A program made the translations under genes and the position numbers. Source: Paraburkholderia elongata (lineage in GTDB: Bacteria; Pseudomonadota; Gammaproteobacteria; Burkholderiales; Burkholderiaceae). From it: a stretch of DNA of 35,646 bases. The DNA is taken from contig NZ_WOEZ01000289.1 of assembly GCF_013177735.1 (NCBI RefSeq), forward strand, positions 1-35,646, written 5' to 3'. Numbering within the stretch: position 1 is the first letter of the stretch; every line of letters starts with the position of its first letter. This document shows positions 1 to 7,652 of this stretch, piece after piece. The notes under the pieces were generated by a model that was not told the DNA's origin, did not search any database, and saw only the letters and a list, made by a program, of their open reading frames with translations.

Positions 1-264
1 CATGGGGTTGCGGCTAACGCAAAAAACCCCGTCGGTCACAAGGCGCGAGGCCTTGCTTGGGTCCATGGGATTGGTGGTCGTTCGCGCCTGACGAAAACGG
101 ACGAAGGCTGCCACGGCGATGGCGAGCCCGATCGCAGCGGGGAGGCTGCCGAATCGGTTCCATGGCGAGGCGATCCAGTGACCGAGCGGCATCCAGCGGT
201 GCAGTGCCCACATGAGGGCGGCCGCGGCCAGCATCACGATTGGTGGCGGAATGCGAGGCTTCAT
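1..264 (-). CDS. Isoprenylcysteine carboxyl methyltransferase (ICMT)-like membrane protein, partial
   Basis: This is the N-terminal 88 codons of a gene that runs off the left edge. The predicted protein begins MKPRIPPPIVML and has two hydrophobic segments (about residues 8-20 and 43-57). It then has the run NPMDPSKASRLVTDGVF followed by SRNPM, which is the characteristic lead into the methyltransferase core of the ICMT/PEMT-like family (Asn-Pro, a Thr/Val-Asp-Gly-Val-Phe stretch, then Ser-Arg-Asn-Pro-Met-Tyr). Bacterial members are small inner-membrane proteins that are thought to methylate small or lipid substrates with S-adenosylmethionine; the true substrate is usually unknown. The ATG at 264 is the only good start before the hydrophobic segment. 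The catalytic C-terminal half lies outside the window. Confidence 0.8.
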   Translation of the reverse strand, partial: MKPRIPPPIVMLAAAALMWALHRWMPLGHWIASPWNRFGSLPAAIGLAIAVAAFVRFRQARTTTNPMDPSKASRLVTDGVFCVSRNPM

Positions 265-841
265 AGGGGCGAACGAGCGCGGGCGTGGAGAGGCGCTTTG
301 TCGAAAGGCGTTTTCGGACACCAACGGCGTTCCAATCTTAGCAAGCTTATCCGATGAGTGTTCCCTCGGATCGTCCGCCAAAACACAGGTTCCAACTGGC
401 TCAATTTTCGGTCGGCGTAAACAATGCAAAAGATCAAAAACGAACGGCCCCGCAGAATCGAAGGGTTGATCCGGAGCGGTCAATCAGAAACCATGAAAGT
501 GGACATCGAATGGGCAACGGCTATTGCATTTTGTGTTGATCACCCCGAACTCGTAGAAGCTGCCAACGAAGGTTGACACAGATCGTGCAACAACGTGACA
601 CCGGCCAAAACACGCCAGCGACGGAGTAAATCATTGGGTCATGCGCTTCACGGCGCGCTCCGCGCCGACCTGTTGGACAACAACACAGCGATTCCATCAA
701 AACCCGCAACCAGTAGCGTTACACCCCGATTCCCCCCGCTCTCGTCCCAGCGCCGCACGCGCCTCATACAAAGGTATGAACCCGCCACTCCTTCGCAGGA
801 GGCGCGCCAGCCGTTCGTAGAATAGCTTTGCCGCTCGCAAG
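265..841. other. Intergenic stretch with no recognisable gene
   Basis: Short open frames on both strands give low-complexity, arginine- and proline-rich translations with no ribosome-binding site and no recognisable motif. A small hairpin (CTCCT, four-base loop, AGGAG) lies near 789-802. I see no RNA gene. Confidence 0.4.
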
Positions 842-1220
842 CGCCTACCCTTGTCTCATGGGGACAAGGACAGCACTGCGGAGCACATCATGAACACGCT
901 GCACAACTGGATCTTCATCGGATTCAACGCCTACGACGAGTACACGTTCGTGCCCTGGCTGAACCGGAACGTATATCGGCGCACCGTGGACCTGAGCCAG
1001 ATCTGTATCCTGTAACGCCACGCCAAGGTCATCCGTTCGCGCTGACGCCATCACTGCGTGCCGGCGAATCACGATCCCTGATGCCCTCAACGAGCCGCTC
1101 AAAGTGAAAAAGATAGATGTGCCGACGTTTCCTTCGATCCCGTGCGGTCCGGAAGACATCACGTTGAACGAGGTCCCCGCCGGCAAAGCCCGGACCGGGC
1201 CGGAACCAGACGGGATGAGC
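842..1220 (+). pseudogene. Degraded protein-coding remnant (family not secure)
   Basis: Two stretches look like protein but are in different frames and lack a good start. The first (in frame with the ATG at 890) reads HNWIFIGFNAYDEYTFVPW and then VDLSQICIL, with a stop at 1013-1015. The second, shifted by one base, reads RITIPDALNEPLKVKKIDVP from 1065 and then a run ending PEDIT. The VDLSQI and PxAL...KIDVPTF...ED pieces weakly recall the region around the last catalytic Asp of class I polyhydroxyalkanoate synthases (PhaC: PGAL...VDLSKIDVP...REDH). The spacing is wrong, however, and the rest does not match. I therefore call it a frame-disrupted relic and only suggest the PhaC resemblance. Confidence 0.25.
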
Positions 1221-1454
1221 GGAATGCCCGCTCACGCAGCGTTCCGGGCTTCGGCAAATTCGACAGGCGCCGCACGGCAAAATGCGATTGCATCCGGGGG
1301 CTCCCGCAGCCTGCATCGTTCACGCATGACTGATGGCCGACGCCTCCGGCGCCTTGCCCCCCTCCCCTTCAGTCGCAGCAGGAGATGGAGCCATGAAGAC
1401 AATGGCTCACGATAGCGTCTGCATGTCGAATGCCGTTGTCTTTCCAGCCGACCA

Positions 1455-2981
1455 TCAAGCCGGCGCGCCCATTCCCGCTGAAGGCAGACTGAACCGAAAC
1501 GTCGCGCCATGCGTGGCGTTGTTGGATGCCGAGATTGCCCCTCCGTGAGCTTCGATGATCGAGCGGCAAATCGGCAACCCCATCCCCATTCCCTGCAACT
1601 TGGTCGTGAAGAATGGGGCAAACACCCTCCCCGCATTGTCGGCATCGATGCCCATGCCCGAGTCCCGTACGGCGACAACCAGTTGCCCCTGCCCGTCCTG
1701 ACTCGATTCGATCAGCAGTTCGCGCGGTCTGTCGCCGACGTCGTCCATCGCCTGCATGCCGTTGATCACCAGATTGATCAATACCTGCTGAAGCTGAACC
1801 CGGTCTCCCAGCAGCGGCGGAAGCCCTGAGCCGAGTTCCAGGCGCAGCGCCACGCGATGATCCGACACCTCGCGGTTGATGAGGGATACGACATCGCGAA
1901 CGACATCGTTGATCTCCAACTGCGTCTTCTGCGGGCCGGCCCGCCTGGCGAGCGAGCGAATGCGCTGCACGATCTCAGCCGCGCGCCTGCCGTCGCCGAT
2001 CATGCGCTTGACACACGCGCGCACCTCGTCCAGATCCGGCTGCGGTCGGTCGAGCCATCGCAGACTCGCCTCGCCGTCAGTCACGATCGACGCCAGCGGT
2101 TGGCCCAGTTCGTGTGCGATGGATGCGCTCAGCTCTCCAAGCGTCGTCACCCGCGTGACATGCGCGAGTTCGGCTTGTGCCTCCTGAAGCTGCGCCTCGG
2201 CTCTTTTCCCAGCCGTGACGTCCATGATGGCACCCATGAATTGCAGTTGATTTGGCTTATCCGTCGCCACATGCCCCACCACGTGCACGTGCTTCACCGA
2301 GCCGTTCGGCATCAGCAAGCGATGTTCGCAATCGAAATCCTGTCTGGTGGTTGCGGCCTGCCCGATCACCTGCCTGACGCGCGAAACATCGTCAGGATGC
2401 ACGCGTTGCAACACGAGTTCGATGGAGGGATTCACGGACGGCTCGAACCCGAAGATACGGAAAGTCGGCTCCGACCAGACAATCTCTCCACTCGACGCAT
2501 TCCAGCCAAAACTTCCGGTGAGGCTCAGATTCTGTGCTTCCGCCAGAAAGACCGCCTGGTTTCGACGCTGTATCTCGTCGAGCCGGCGGACCTGCCTGAT
2601 CAGTGCGGTCACGACAAGTGAGGTGATCAGAAACGCGACCAGCTTGGTGAGATCATCCCCGTAAAACACCTGCAAGGTGAACAGCGGCGGCGTAAAGAAG
2701 TAGTTGAGCAGTACGACGGCGACGATCGAGAAGATGATGGATGAAACATAGCTGTCCATGCTGGACAGCAGGACGATGACGATCAGATAGATGAACCCGG
2801 TCGTGGCAATGCTGAGCTGGAGCCGGAAGCACAGCCAGGTCACCGCGCCCAGGGCAGTGCAGCCGACGACCCAGAGCAACATCAGGTACCGGATGCGGTC
2901 GACCCCATGCATCGCCATCCATTGCACGGGCGATGCCGGCCATTGTTTCCTTCCCTGCAGCGGTTCGAAAAGCGAGGTCAT
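1455..2981 (-). CDS. Membrane PAS-domain sensor histidine kinase
   Basis: This 508-residue sensor kinase autophosphorylates on a histidine in response to an unknown cue. Four transmembrane helices (about residues 32-52, 58-74, 77-96 and 109-130) resemble the DUF4118/KdpD-type membrane module. A PAS domain follows (about 150-258, with the PAC-like end LQFMGAIMDVT). The HisKA box has the phospho-acceptor H290 in SIAHELGQPLAS, and the ATPase domain shows the N box (N403/N407), G1 (RDSGMGI, 439-445), F box (FAPFFTTK) and G2 (GMGMGLPIC). All catalytic motifs are present, so it should be active. An AGGA sequence precedes the ATG at 2981. It is divergent from a receiver-only protein and 560 bp from a FixJ-type regulator on the same strand. 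This suggests a FixL/FixJ-like or NodV/NodW-like system. Confidence 0.93.
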   Translation of the reverse strand: MTSLFEPLQGRKQWPASPVQWMAMHGVDRIRYLMLLWVVGCTALGAVTWLCFRLQLSIATTGFIYLIVIVLLSSMDSYVSSIIFSIVAVVLLNYFFTPPLFTLQVFYGDDLTKLVAFLITSLVVTALIRQVRRLDEIQRRNQAVFLAEAQNLSLTGSFGWNASSGEIVWSEPTFRIFGFEPSVNPSIELVLQRVHPDDVSRVRQVIGQAATTRQDFDCEHRLLMPNGSVKHVHVVGHVATDKPNQLQFMGAIMDVTAGKRAEAQLQEAQAELAHVTRVTTLGELSASIAHELGQPLASIVTDGEASLRWLDRPQPDLDEVRACVKRMIGDGRRAAEIVQRIRSLARRAGPQKTQLEINDVVRDVVSLINREVSDHRVALRLELGSGLPPLLGDRVQLQQVLINLVINGMQAMDDVGDRPRELLIESSQDGQGQLVVAVRDSGMGIDADNAGRVFAPFFTTKLQGMGMGLPICRSIIEAHGGAISASNNATHGATFRFSLPSAGMGAPA

Positions 2982-3013
2982 GATGACGTTTCCTGATAAC
3001 TGGCAATCCGCCT

Positions 3014-3025
3014 ATACGTTCGTAT
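3014..3025. promoter_or_regulatory. Palindrome in the divergent kinase/receiver promoter region
   Basis: The sequence ATACG, two bases, CGTAT is a perfect inverted repeat lying 33 bp upstream of the kinase start and about 95 bp upstream of the receiver start. On the kinase strand it reads TCATACGAACGTATAGG. The TACGAA core recurs in a larger palindrome and a half-site upstream of the FixJ-type regulator. It is a candidate binding site for that regulator (inference). Confidence 0.35.
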
Positions 3026-3120
3026 GATTTTCTTCCGGCGATTCACGTTCTACGCTTTCAATCAACGAATGAAGCGGTTTCAACCCCTGGGCTCTGGCAC
3101 CGCAACCCGAGGTCTATCTG

Positions 3121-3492
3121 TTGAGTAACGATCAAATAGTCTCCATCGTCGACGACGACGAGGCGGTTCGCCTGGCGACGTCAAGCCTGGTGCGCTCGCT
3201 CGGATGGCAGGCGCGCACTTTCGCGTCGGCCGAGGAATTCTTGCAGTCCGGATGTGCAGGGAAAACTTTGTGCCTGATTTCCGACATCATGATGCAGGGC
3301 ATGTCGGGGATCGATCTCCATGACCGCCTGCTCGAACTCGGATGTGCGCCTCCAACCATCTTCATGACCGCGTATTCGACCGCCGCGCTTCGGGCAACCA
3401 TTGAGGCGAAGGAAGTACTCGCCTTTCTCGATAAACCGATCGATGCCACGGCAGTGGCTTCCTGCCTCAAACAGGTTTTAGGTCAACCGTAG
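3121..3492 (+). CDS. Single-domain response regulator (CheY/FixJ-receiver type)
   Basis: This 123-residue protein is a receiver domain only, with no output domain. The acidic pocket is D11-D13 (VDDDEAVR), the phospho-acceptor is D55 (LISDIMM), the switch threonine is T83 (FMTAY) and the conserved lysine is K105 (FLDKP), so it should be phosphorylatable. The only workable start is TTG at 3121, with GAGG about ten bases upstream. It could be a phosphate sink, a relay protein or an allosteric partner for the neighbouring kinase, from which it diverges. It runs convergently into the FixJ-type regulator with a 48-bp gap. Small receivers of this kind beside FixJ-family regulators are common in rhizobia and Burkholderiales. 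Confidence 0.88.
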   Translation: MSNDQIVSIVDDDEAVRLATSSLVRSLGWQARTFASAEEFLQSGCAGKTLCLISDIMMQGMSGIDLHDRLLELGCAPPTIFMTAYSTAALRATIEAKEVLAFLDKPIDATAVASCLKQVLGQP

Positions 3493-3540
3493 CGTTCCAG
3501 CTCGTCGTCATATCGGCACACGTCAGAATCGGCCCGCCTG

Positions 3541-4200
3541 TCACGTCTTCCGATGCTGGGGGGAAATGCCGATGGCTTCCGCCTTGCGGACCAGATCGGC
3601 CACCGAACGCGCTGCCATCTTCTTCATTGCCTGACCGCGATGGATCTTCACGGTGATTTCGCTGAGATTCATCTCGGAGGCGATTTGCTTATTCATGAGT
3701 CCGGCCACGACGAATGCCATGACTTCCTGCTCGCGTGGCGTCAATGATGCGTAGGACGTGCGTAGTGCGTCTGTCGAATGCTCGGCGGCAAGGCGCCCGG
3801 CATCGCGGGCCAGCGCTTGCGTGACGGCGTCCAGCATGTCCTGGTCGCGAAACGGCTTCGCAAAGAAGTCGAGTGCGCCCGCTTTCATGGCCTTCACCGT
3901 CATCGCGATGTCTCCGTGTCCGGTCATGAACACGATCGGCATGCGCAGGCCGCTCCTGGCCAGCTCTTCCTGAAAAGTAAGCCCGCTCTCCCCGCGCAGC
4001 CTGACGTCAAGGATCAGGCAACCGGGCACCTCGCGCTTGGGAAAAGCGAGAAATTGCTGGGACGATTCGAATACTTCCACATTCAGTCCCACTGACCGCA
4101 GCAGGCTGCTCAGCGATAGCCGTACCGATTCGTCGTCGTCCAGGACGTAGACCATCGATTCCCCTGCCTCACCAGCACGGGGGGCCGAATTCATCTTCAT
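3541..4200 (-). CDS. FixJ/NodW-family response regulator (receiver plus LuxR-type HTH)
   Basis: This DNA-binding response regulator has about 219 residues. The receiver has the acidic D21-D23, phospho-acceptor D65 (LILDVRL), T93 (FMTGHGD) and K115 (FAKPF). A LuxR-type helix-turn-helix spans about 155-215, starting LTPREQEVMAFVVAG and containing NKQIASEMNLSEITVKIHRG. A longer in-frame start exists at 4293, but its extra 31 residues do not look like protein. I prefer the ATG at 4200 or the one at 4194, because CAGGGG sits immediately upstream and gives a normal spacing to the 4194 ATG. It probably takes phosphate from the PAS kinase and activates sigma-70 promoters. Candidate binding sites with TACGAAA cores lie upstream. 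Confidence 0.93.
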   Translation of the reverse strand: MKMNSAPRAGEAGESMVYVLDDDESVRLSLSSLLRSVGLNVEVFESSQQFLAFPKREVPGCLILDVRLRGESGLTFQEELARSGLRMPIVFMTGHGDIAMTVKAMKAGALDFFAKPFRDQDMLDAVTQALARDAGRLAAEHSTDALRTSYASLTPREQEVMAFVVAGLMNKQIASEMNLSEITVKIHRGQAMKKMAARSVADLVRKAEAIGISPQHRKT

Positions 4201-4365
4201 CCCCTGTTCAATCGTCGCGCACTCATACGAAACCGGCACCTGTCGCCATGGGCGGTTCTTGTCGGGCGATGGCTGCCAGCACCCCCTCGCCAATTATTCT
4301 AGTCGTTGAAAACACGCTGGAATAGCGCAATCCGGTTGCTTGCAGCGATTCCATGTCCTTCGCGA

Positions 4366-4385
4366 TTTCGTATTGTCGTACGAAA
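4366..4385. promoter_or_regulatory. Perfect TTTCGTA-N6-TACGAAA inverted repeat
   Basis: TTTCGTA at 4366-4372 and TACGAAA at 4379-4385 are perfect inverted repeats separated by six bases. They lie about 165 bp upstream of the FixJ-type regulator start. A further half-site, CATACGAAACCGG, lies at about 4224-4236, much nearer the gene. The size and symmetry suit a dimeric LuxR-type response regulator. Autoregulation is an inference. Confidence 0.4.
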
Positions 4386-5065
4386 CGGCAACTTCTCATG
4401 ACGCTTGTTGCCAACTCGAACGTGGCCATTTGACGCGACGTAATACACCCATGTCACACCTCGTGAGTTCATCGGCGAACTTTTGACTGTCCTGCCTGTG
4501 TCCGAATTTACCAGAACGCGTATCCGGGCGATGGTCTGCGCAGACCGCGGGTTTCGGCGCACGCGGATGCTGGAGGCTTGGGCTGCCCGGCCGCCTGAAG
4601 GCCCGGTTTTGACGTGTGTGGCGGATAATAGGGCGTTTGACTGTTAGTTGTGTTTTTGAGTTTCACGGGTGACCGGGAACGGTGAGACATTACGGGAGCC
4701 CGAGGCGAATTTCTGCCAGGGACGTCTCGAAGCGAAATCTCCGGGCATTCCTTATGGGTAAGGGCGACCATGCCGGGACCGGAAGCTGCCGCGCATGTGG
4801 GGCCAGCGTTGAGTGTCCCCGTGGGGAACTTCCGATGACGACAATCGCGACCCGATCCATGACACGCTAATGAAACCCGCGTCGCGGCCGGCGCTAACCG
4901 GTTGTGTCAGGAGTGAGGCGCCGACCGCTCGACAGCGAAGACGACCTGCCCGGTTGTGCGTGTCGTCGGGCACGGGGCAATTGGCCGAAGTCAGTGACCA
5001 AGTCCTGCATACGACCCGCCACTGCCCTACCCGCCTGACGGCCAGTGCAGCCTTTGAGGAGCCGC
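4386..5065. other. Intergenic stretch with no recognisable gene
   Basis: About 680 bp. One plus-strand frame near 4500-4645 is open for a while (it includes RMLEAWAARPPEGPVLTC) but has no convincing start or known motif. The remaining frames are arginine-rich shadows. No insertion-sequence ends or RNA genes were recognised. Confidence 0.35.
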
Positions 5066-5506
5066 CTACAGGCGCCGACACGGTCGGTGGCCCAATGCGG
5101 TCTGATCTATGACGCGCGCCAAGGCGCGTGACGGAAACCATTGGCCTCCCTGTGCAATGAATCGGGAGGTTGCGTCGACGACCGTCTGGTTGCTGCCATC
5201 ATCGAATACGGCAAAGACAGGTGCGACGGCCAACTCCACGAGGGCAAATTGCTGCTTTTCGAATCTGCTCAGGTCGATGCGGCCTTCAGCATCGAAGGTG
5301 AGAATGGAAAACGCGTTCCGAACGACGCGCACCGGGTTTCTGGCCACAAGCTCGACCACGACGCTGGCCATTCGCACTCGTTGCCCCGCAAAAGCGGGCA
5401 GACAGTGGCTTGCCGGATCTCGCAGCATCCGGTCGAACCGGGTGCTTGACAGCCGCCAGAGGGTATCGTCACGAGCGACCAGAAACGTTCGGCAAGAAAA
5501 ACCCAT
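5066..5506 (-). CDS. Conserved hypothetical protein (146 aa)
   Basis: The family function is not known to me. The protein is compact and mixed alpha/beta with no signal peptide or membrane helix. It begins MGFSCRTFLVARDDTLWRLSS, has a central RVRMASVVVELVARNPVRVVR stretch, and ends with an SNQTVVDATSRFIAQGGQW region and a basic tail. I chose the ATG at 5506 over the one six codons upstream because AAGGGG lies about eight bases before it. Its codon use and composition look genuinely coding, unlike the surrounding frames. I recall short proteins of this kind, often starting MGFSCRTFLV, as scattered hypothetical genes in Burkholderia, but cannot assign a role. Confidence 0.7.
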   Translation of the reverse strand: MGFSCRTFLVARDDTLWRLSSTRFDRMLRDPASHCLPAFAGQRVRMASVVVELVARNPVRVVRNAFSILTFDAEGRIDLSRFEKQQFALVELAVAPVFAVFDDGSNQTVVDATSRFIAQGGQWFPSRALARVIDQTALGHRPCRRL

Positions 5507-6107
5507 GGTTTCCGCCCCTTGCATTAACGGTGATGATCGCCACGCTCGGCGAGATTCTCCAACGCGCCCTGCCAGCAGGAGATACGCCCATGTACCTTAA
5601 GGGTCTCTCTGGGGCGGGAGTGAGCGTCCGACTTTTCTGATCACGGACCTTCGCCGGCACACATTTGATAGCAGCACGAACGCCGGCTATATTGGCCTCG
5701 AGACGACGCGCTGGGCAGAATCGGCGCGCGAAAGTCCGTCAGCTAATTGCAAAACCGACCGTCGAATGTCAGCGTGAAAGCTCAGACCAACGCCGCAACT
5801 GGCCCAGACTGGGTCAAAACGTGTACCGCTGCCGTTCAGTGAAGAAGTCGACCCGCCAAAAACGCTCTGTACCGGCGTCGTGGCACTTCGGGAAGCATAA
5901 AGTCTGGGCCGCACCCAGCCGTTCCCACTCCGACCGTTGATCGCTGCCGCGACATTTCGACATTTGACTGTGGCAGAAAGTGCACCTTTTCGATTCAGCG
6001 CTGACATTTGATCAGTTCCAATCCCATTGCGTCCGCACAGTACGACCGATGCACATGCGACAATCACGCAACGTCCCGCCCAGGCGATTACACGTGATGG
6101 TGCAGTG
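5507..6107. other. Intergenic stretch with no recognisable gene
   Basis: About 600 bp. A leftward open frame of 166 codons crosses it and overlaps the next gene's start, but its serine/arginine-rich translation and lack of a ribosome-binding site argue against coding. The stretch around 5755-6015 (GTCGAATGTCAGCG, CGACCGTTGATCGCTGCCGCGAC, CATTTCGACATTTGACTG) has the look of decayed repeat-type intergenic DNA. I could not define repeat boundaries. Confidence 0.3.
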
Positions 6108-6692
6108 ATGACTGAGCAAACCTGCTTCCGTTGCGGCGCGAGAACGCCTCCGTACGATATCGTCAATGCCGCGTCATCAGACGGCACCTACCGCCTGCTC
6201 TGTAGCGGGTGTTTCAACGAGGACATGGCGCAGTGGGCGGACATTGTCGGTTTCGAACATCCGCAGTTCACACCCGTTCGTCTGCTCGACGCGGATGGCG
6301 ACTCGCACGAATTCCACTTCCGCAGCCTTCTGCTCGGGGACCAGATTTCGCTTGAAGCGTTCGAACTTGCGGGCAACGACGAATCAGAAGGATACCGCTT
6401 CCAGATCCTCGACGAATCGCAATCGGACCCCTTCGTCCTGCTCGGAAAGCTCGTGCAGAAGATGATGCGCGCATTGTCAGTGAAACACCTGCACGAGGAC
6501 GCTAGCGGCCTACAGGTCGCTGGCACGATGGTAAGAGGCCGTATCGAGTGGGATGGAGTTGAAGACGGCCGCCTGCCCTGTGTCGTCATCGACGGCAAGC
6601 GTGTGGAATGGAACGATTTCGGCGCAATCCTGATGGCCTTCGAAGGATGGCAGTTCAGGCTCGAACTGCTCGATCCGAGCGACGAGGCGTGA
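6108..6692 (+). CDS. Zinc-ribbon hypothetical protein (194 aa)
   Basis: The N-terminus has two CxxC knuckles (C6/C9 in TCFRCGA and C32/C35 in LLCSGCF), consistent with a small zinc ribbon. Residues 50-194 form an acidic alpha/beta domain rich in hydrophobic-acidic alternation (VRLLDADGDSHEFHF, IEWDGVEDGRLPCVVIDGK, LEGWQFRLELLD-like end). There is no signal peptide, so it is probably cytosolic. A start 27 codons upstream exists, but its extra residues are not protein-like; the ATG at 6108 begins MTEQTCFRCG. The gene is alone in its orientation and converges on the ParDE-like module. It may belong to a DUF family of zinc-ribbon proteins, but I cannot name its function. Confidence 0.75.
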   Translation: MTEQTCFRCGARTPPYDIVNAASSDGTYRLLCSGCFNEDMAQWADIVGFEHPQFTPVRLLDADGDSHEFHFRSLLLGDQISLEAFELAGNDESEGYRFQILDESQSDPFVLLGKLVQKMMRALSVKHLHEDASGLQVAGTMVRGRIEWDGVEDGRLPCVVIDGKRVEWNDFGAILMAFEGWQFRLELLDPSDEA

Positions 6693-6831
6693 TTCCGGAG
6701 ATACTGTCCAGCCCAACTCTGCAGACGGACCCCAACCGGGATGTCCGTCGCTCACAGTGTCCGACGGTTCGCCGCTCGATCGCTGTCCTTGACTGGTTGT
6801 TGAATGACGCAACGGGCCAGCAGGCGGTTGC

Positions 6832-7131
6832 CTAGTGATAGTCATCCTCGCGCTGGTGCCGGACAGCGAGGATGCTCACCGTACTCGCGTCCTCAACCTC
6901 GAACAGAACAACATATCCTGCCGAGCCAAATGGCACGATCAGTTCGCGCAGAAAGGGGTTGTGTTCATCCGCCTTCCTGCACGTGAAAGGGAATTGCTCC
7001 AGGACTTCGGCAGATTTTCGCAACGCCTCCAGCGCGCGCTCCGCGGCCGCTATATCGCGGTCCAGCAGATATCTGTAAAGGCGCAGCACGTCACGACGGG
7101 CGCCGGCGGTATAGCGGACACGGTACGTCAA
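6832..7131 (-). CDS. ParE/RelE-superfamily toxin
   Basis: This 99-residue basic protein has the ParE/RelE fold signature. The N-terminus is MTYRVRYTAGARRDVLRLYRY (strand, then a helical hairpin with RRDV), the middle is FLRELIVPFGSAGYVVLFEV, and the end is VSILAVRHQREDDY, where the RHQRExDY motif is typical of ParE-type toxins. ParE toxins poison DNA gyrase, whereas RelE relatives cleave mRNA on ribosomes; the sequence favours ParE-like. The start overlaps the stop of the upstream antitoxin by four bases (ATGA), implying translational coupling and antitoxin-first order. The length is normal for the family, so it should be functional. Confidence 0.9.
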   Translation of the reverse strand: MTYRVRYTAGARRDVLRLYRYLLDRDIAAAERALEALRKSAEVLEQFPFTCRKADEHNPFLRELIVPFGSAGYVVLFEVEDASTVSILAVRHQREDDYH

Positions 7132-7403
7132 TGGTCTTTTCCTGCCGTCCTTGCCGCCTGTAGCATGCTCGCCAGTTCCGCATGCACATCGTCAGCGTCG
7201 AAGTACTCACCCGTGCGATGGGCTTCGTCGCGCGCGGCCAGCCCCCGTGCAACGAATTCCCGCTGGAGCCGGCGCTTCGCAATACTTTCGCGGAGCGATG
7301 CCTCCATGAAGGAGGACAGACTCTCGTTCTCGTTAAGCACTTCTTCTGCAGCCTTGCGCAGCTCCGGCTCTACACGCAGCGCAGGGATCGTTGCAGTCTT
7401 CAT
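7128..7403 (-). CDS. ParD-like antitoxin
   Basis: This 91-residue antitoxin sits immediately upstream of the ParE-like toxin. The N-terminus (MKTATIPALRVEPELRKAAEEVL) is a short beta strand followed by helices, as expected for a ribbon-helix-helix DNA-binding domain. The helical, charged C-terminal half (GLAARDEAHRTGEYFDADDV) would wrap the toxin. The ATG at 7403 has GAGG six bases upstream; an earlier in-frame start at 7436 adds 11 unlikely residues and would cover the operator. A 20-bp imperfect palindrome lies just upstream, consistent with autoregulation by the antitoxin and the complex. Confidence 0.88.
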   Translation of the reverse strand: MKTATIPALRVEPELRKAAEEVLNENESLSSFMEASLRESIAKRRLQREFVARGLAARDEAHRTGEYFDADDVHAELASMLQAARTAGKDH

Positions 7404-7415
7404 GGCAAACCTCAC

Positions 7416-7440
7416 TGTATTGCATTTGCGATACATTTTA
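7416..7440 (-). promoter_or_regulatory. Operator and -10 candidate of the ParDE-like module
   Basis: Positions 7416-7435 on the plus strand read TGTATTGCATTTGCGATACA, a palindrome matching at 16 of 20 positions with perfect TGTAT/ATACA ends. On the gene strand a TAAAAT hexamer (7440-7435) overlaps its upstream edge and can serve as a -10 element. No clear -35 was seen. A repressor bound here would block the promoter of the antitoxin gene, which starts at 7403. Confidence 0.5.
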
Positions 7441-7617
7441 CCAGCTTACCGGGAGGCGTGCGCGACGCAAGCCGGAGCGTCGTTGACAAGACGTAGTGTC
7501 GACCTGCTTTCTTTTAAGCGGTACGCGAAAAGTGATCATTCTTTGATGGCAAGTCGTATGTTGGGATGGCGTCAAGCTGTTTCGACCGCCGCTCCGCCTA
7601 CGTACGGATGTGCGATA

Positions 7618-7652
7618 CTATGCGCATGTTTATGCGCATAGGAGTTGCGCAT
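7618..7652 (+). promoter_or_regulatory. Operator of the ccdAB module: perfect inverted repeat with a third half-site
   Basis: CTATGCGCAT (7618-7627), four bases, then ATGCGCATAG (7632-7641) form a perfect inverted repeat directly before ccdA. The core TGCGCAT occurs three times (7621-7627, 7633-7639, 7646-7652), spaced 12 and 13 bp apart. The last copy overlaps the ccdA ATG. The right arm abuts the GGAG ribosome-binding site (7641-7644). CcdA/CcdB complexes bind repeated palindromes cooperatively, so this is a strong candidate operator. Occupancy would also cover the translation start. Confidence 0.6.

Noticed and set aside
1857..2621. A 254-codon rightward frame opposite the histidine kinase
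   Set aside because: It is an antisense shadow; the kinase frame has all catalytic motifs.
4482..4648. A rightward frame containing RMLEAWAARPPEGPVLTC as a possible transposase fragment
   Set aside because: There is no family match that I can name, no inverted repeats and no ribosome-binding site.
5755..6015. Repeat-like GTCGAATGTCAG/CATTTCGACATTTGAC sequence as an insertion-sequence relic
   Set aside because: No target duplication, terminal inverted repeats or transposase fragments were found, so I only describe it as repeat-like intergenic DNA.
5687..6187. A 166-codon leftward frame upstream of the zinc-ribbon gene
   Set aside because: It has no ribosome-binding site, is Ser/Arg-rich and overlaps the real gene's start; no family recognised.
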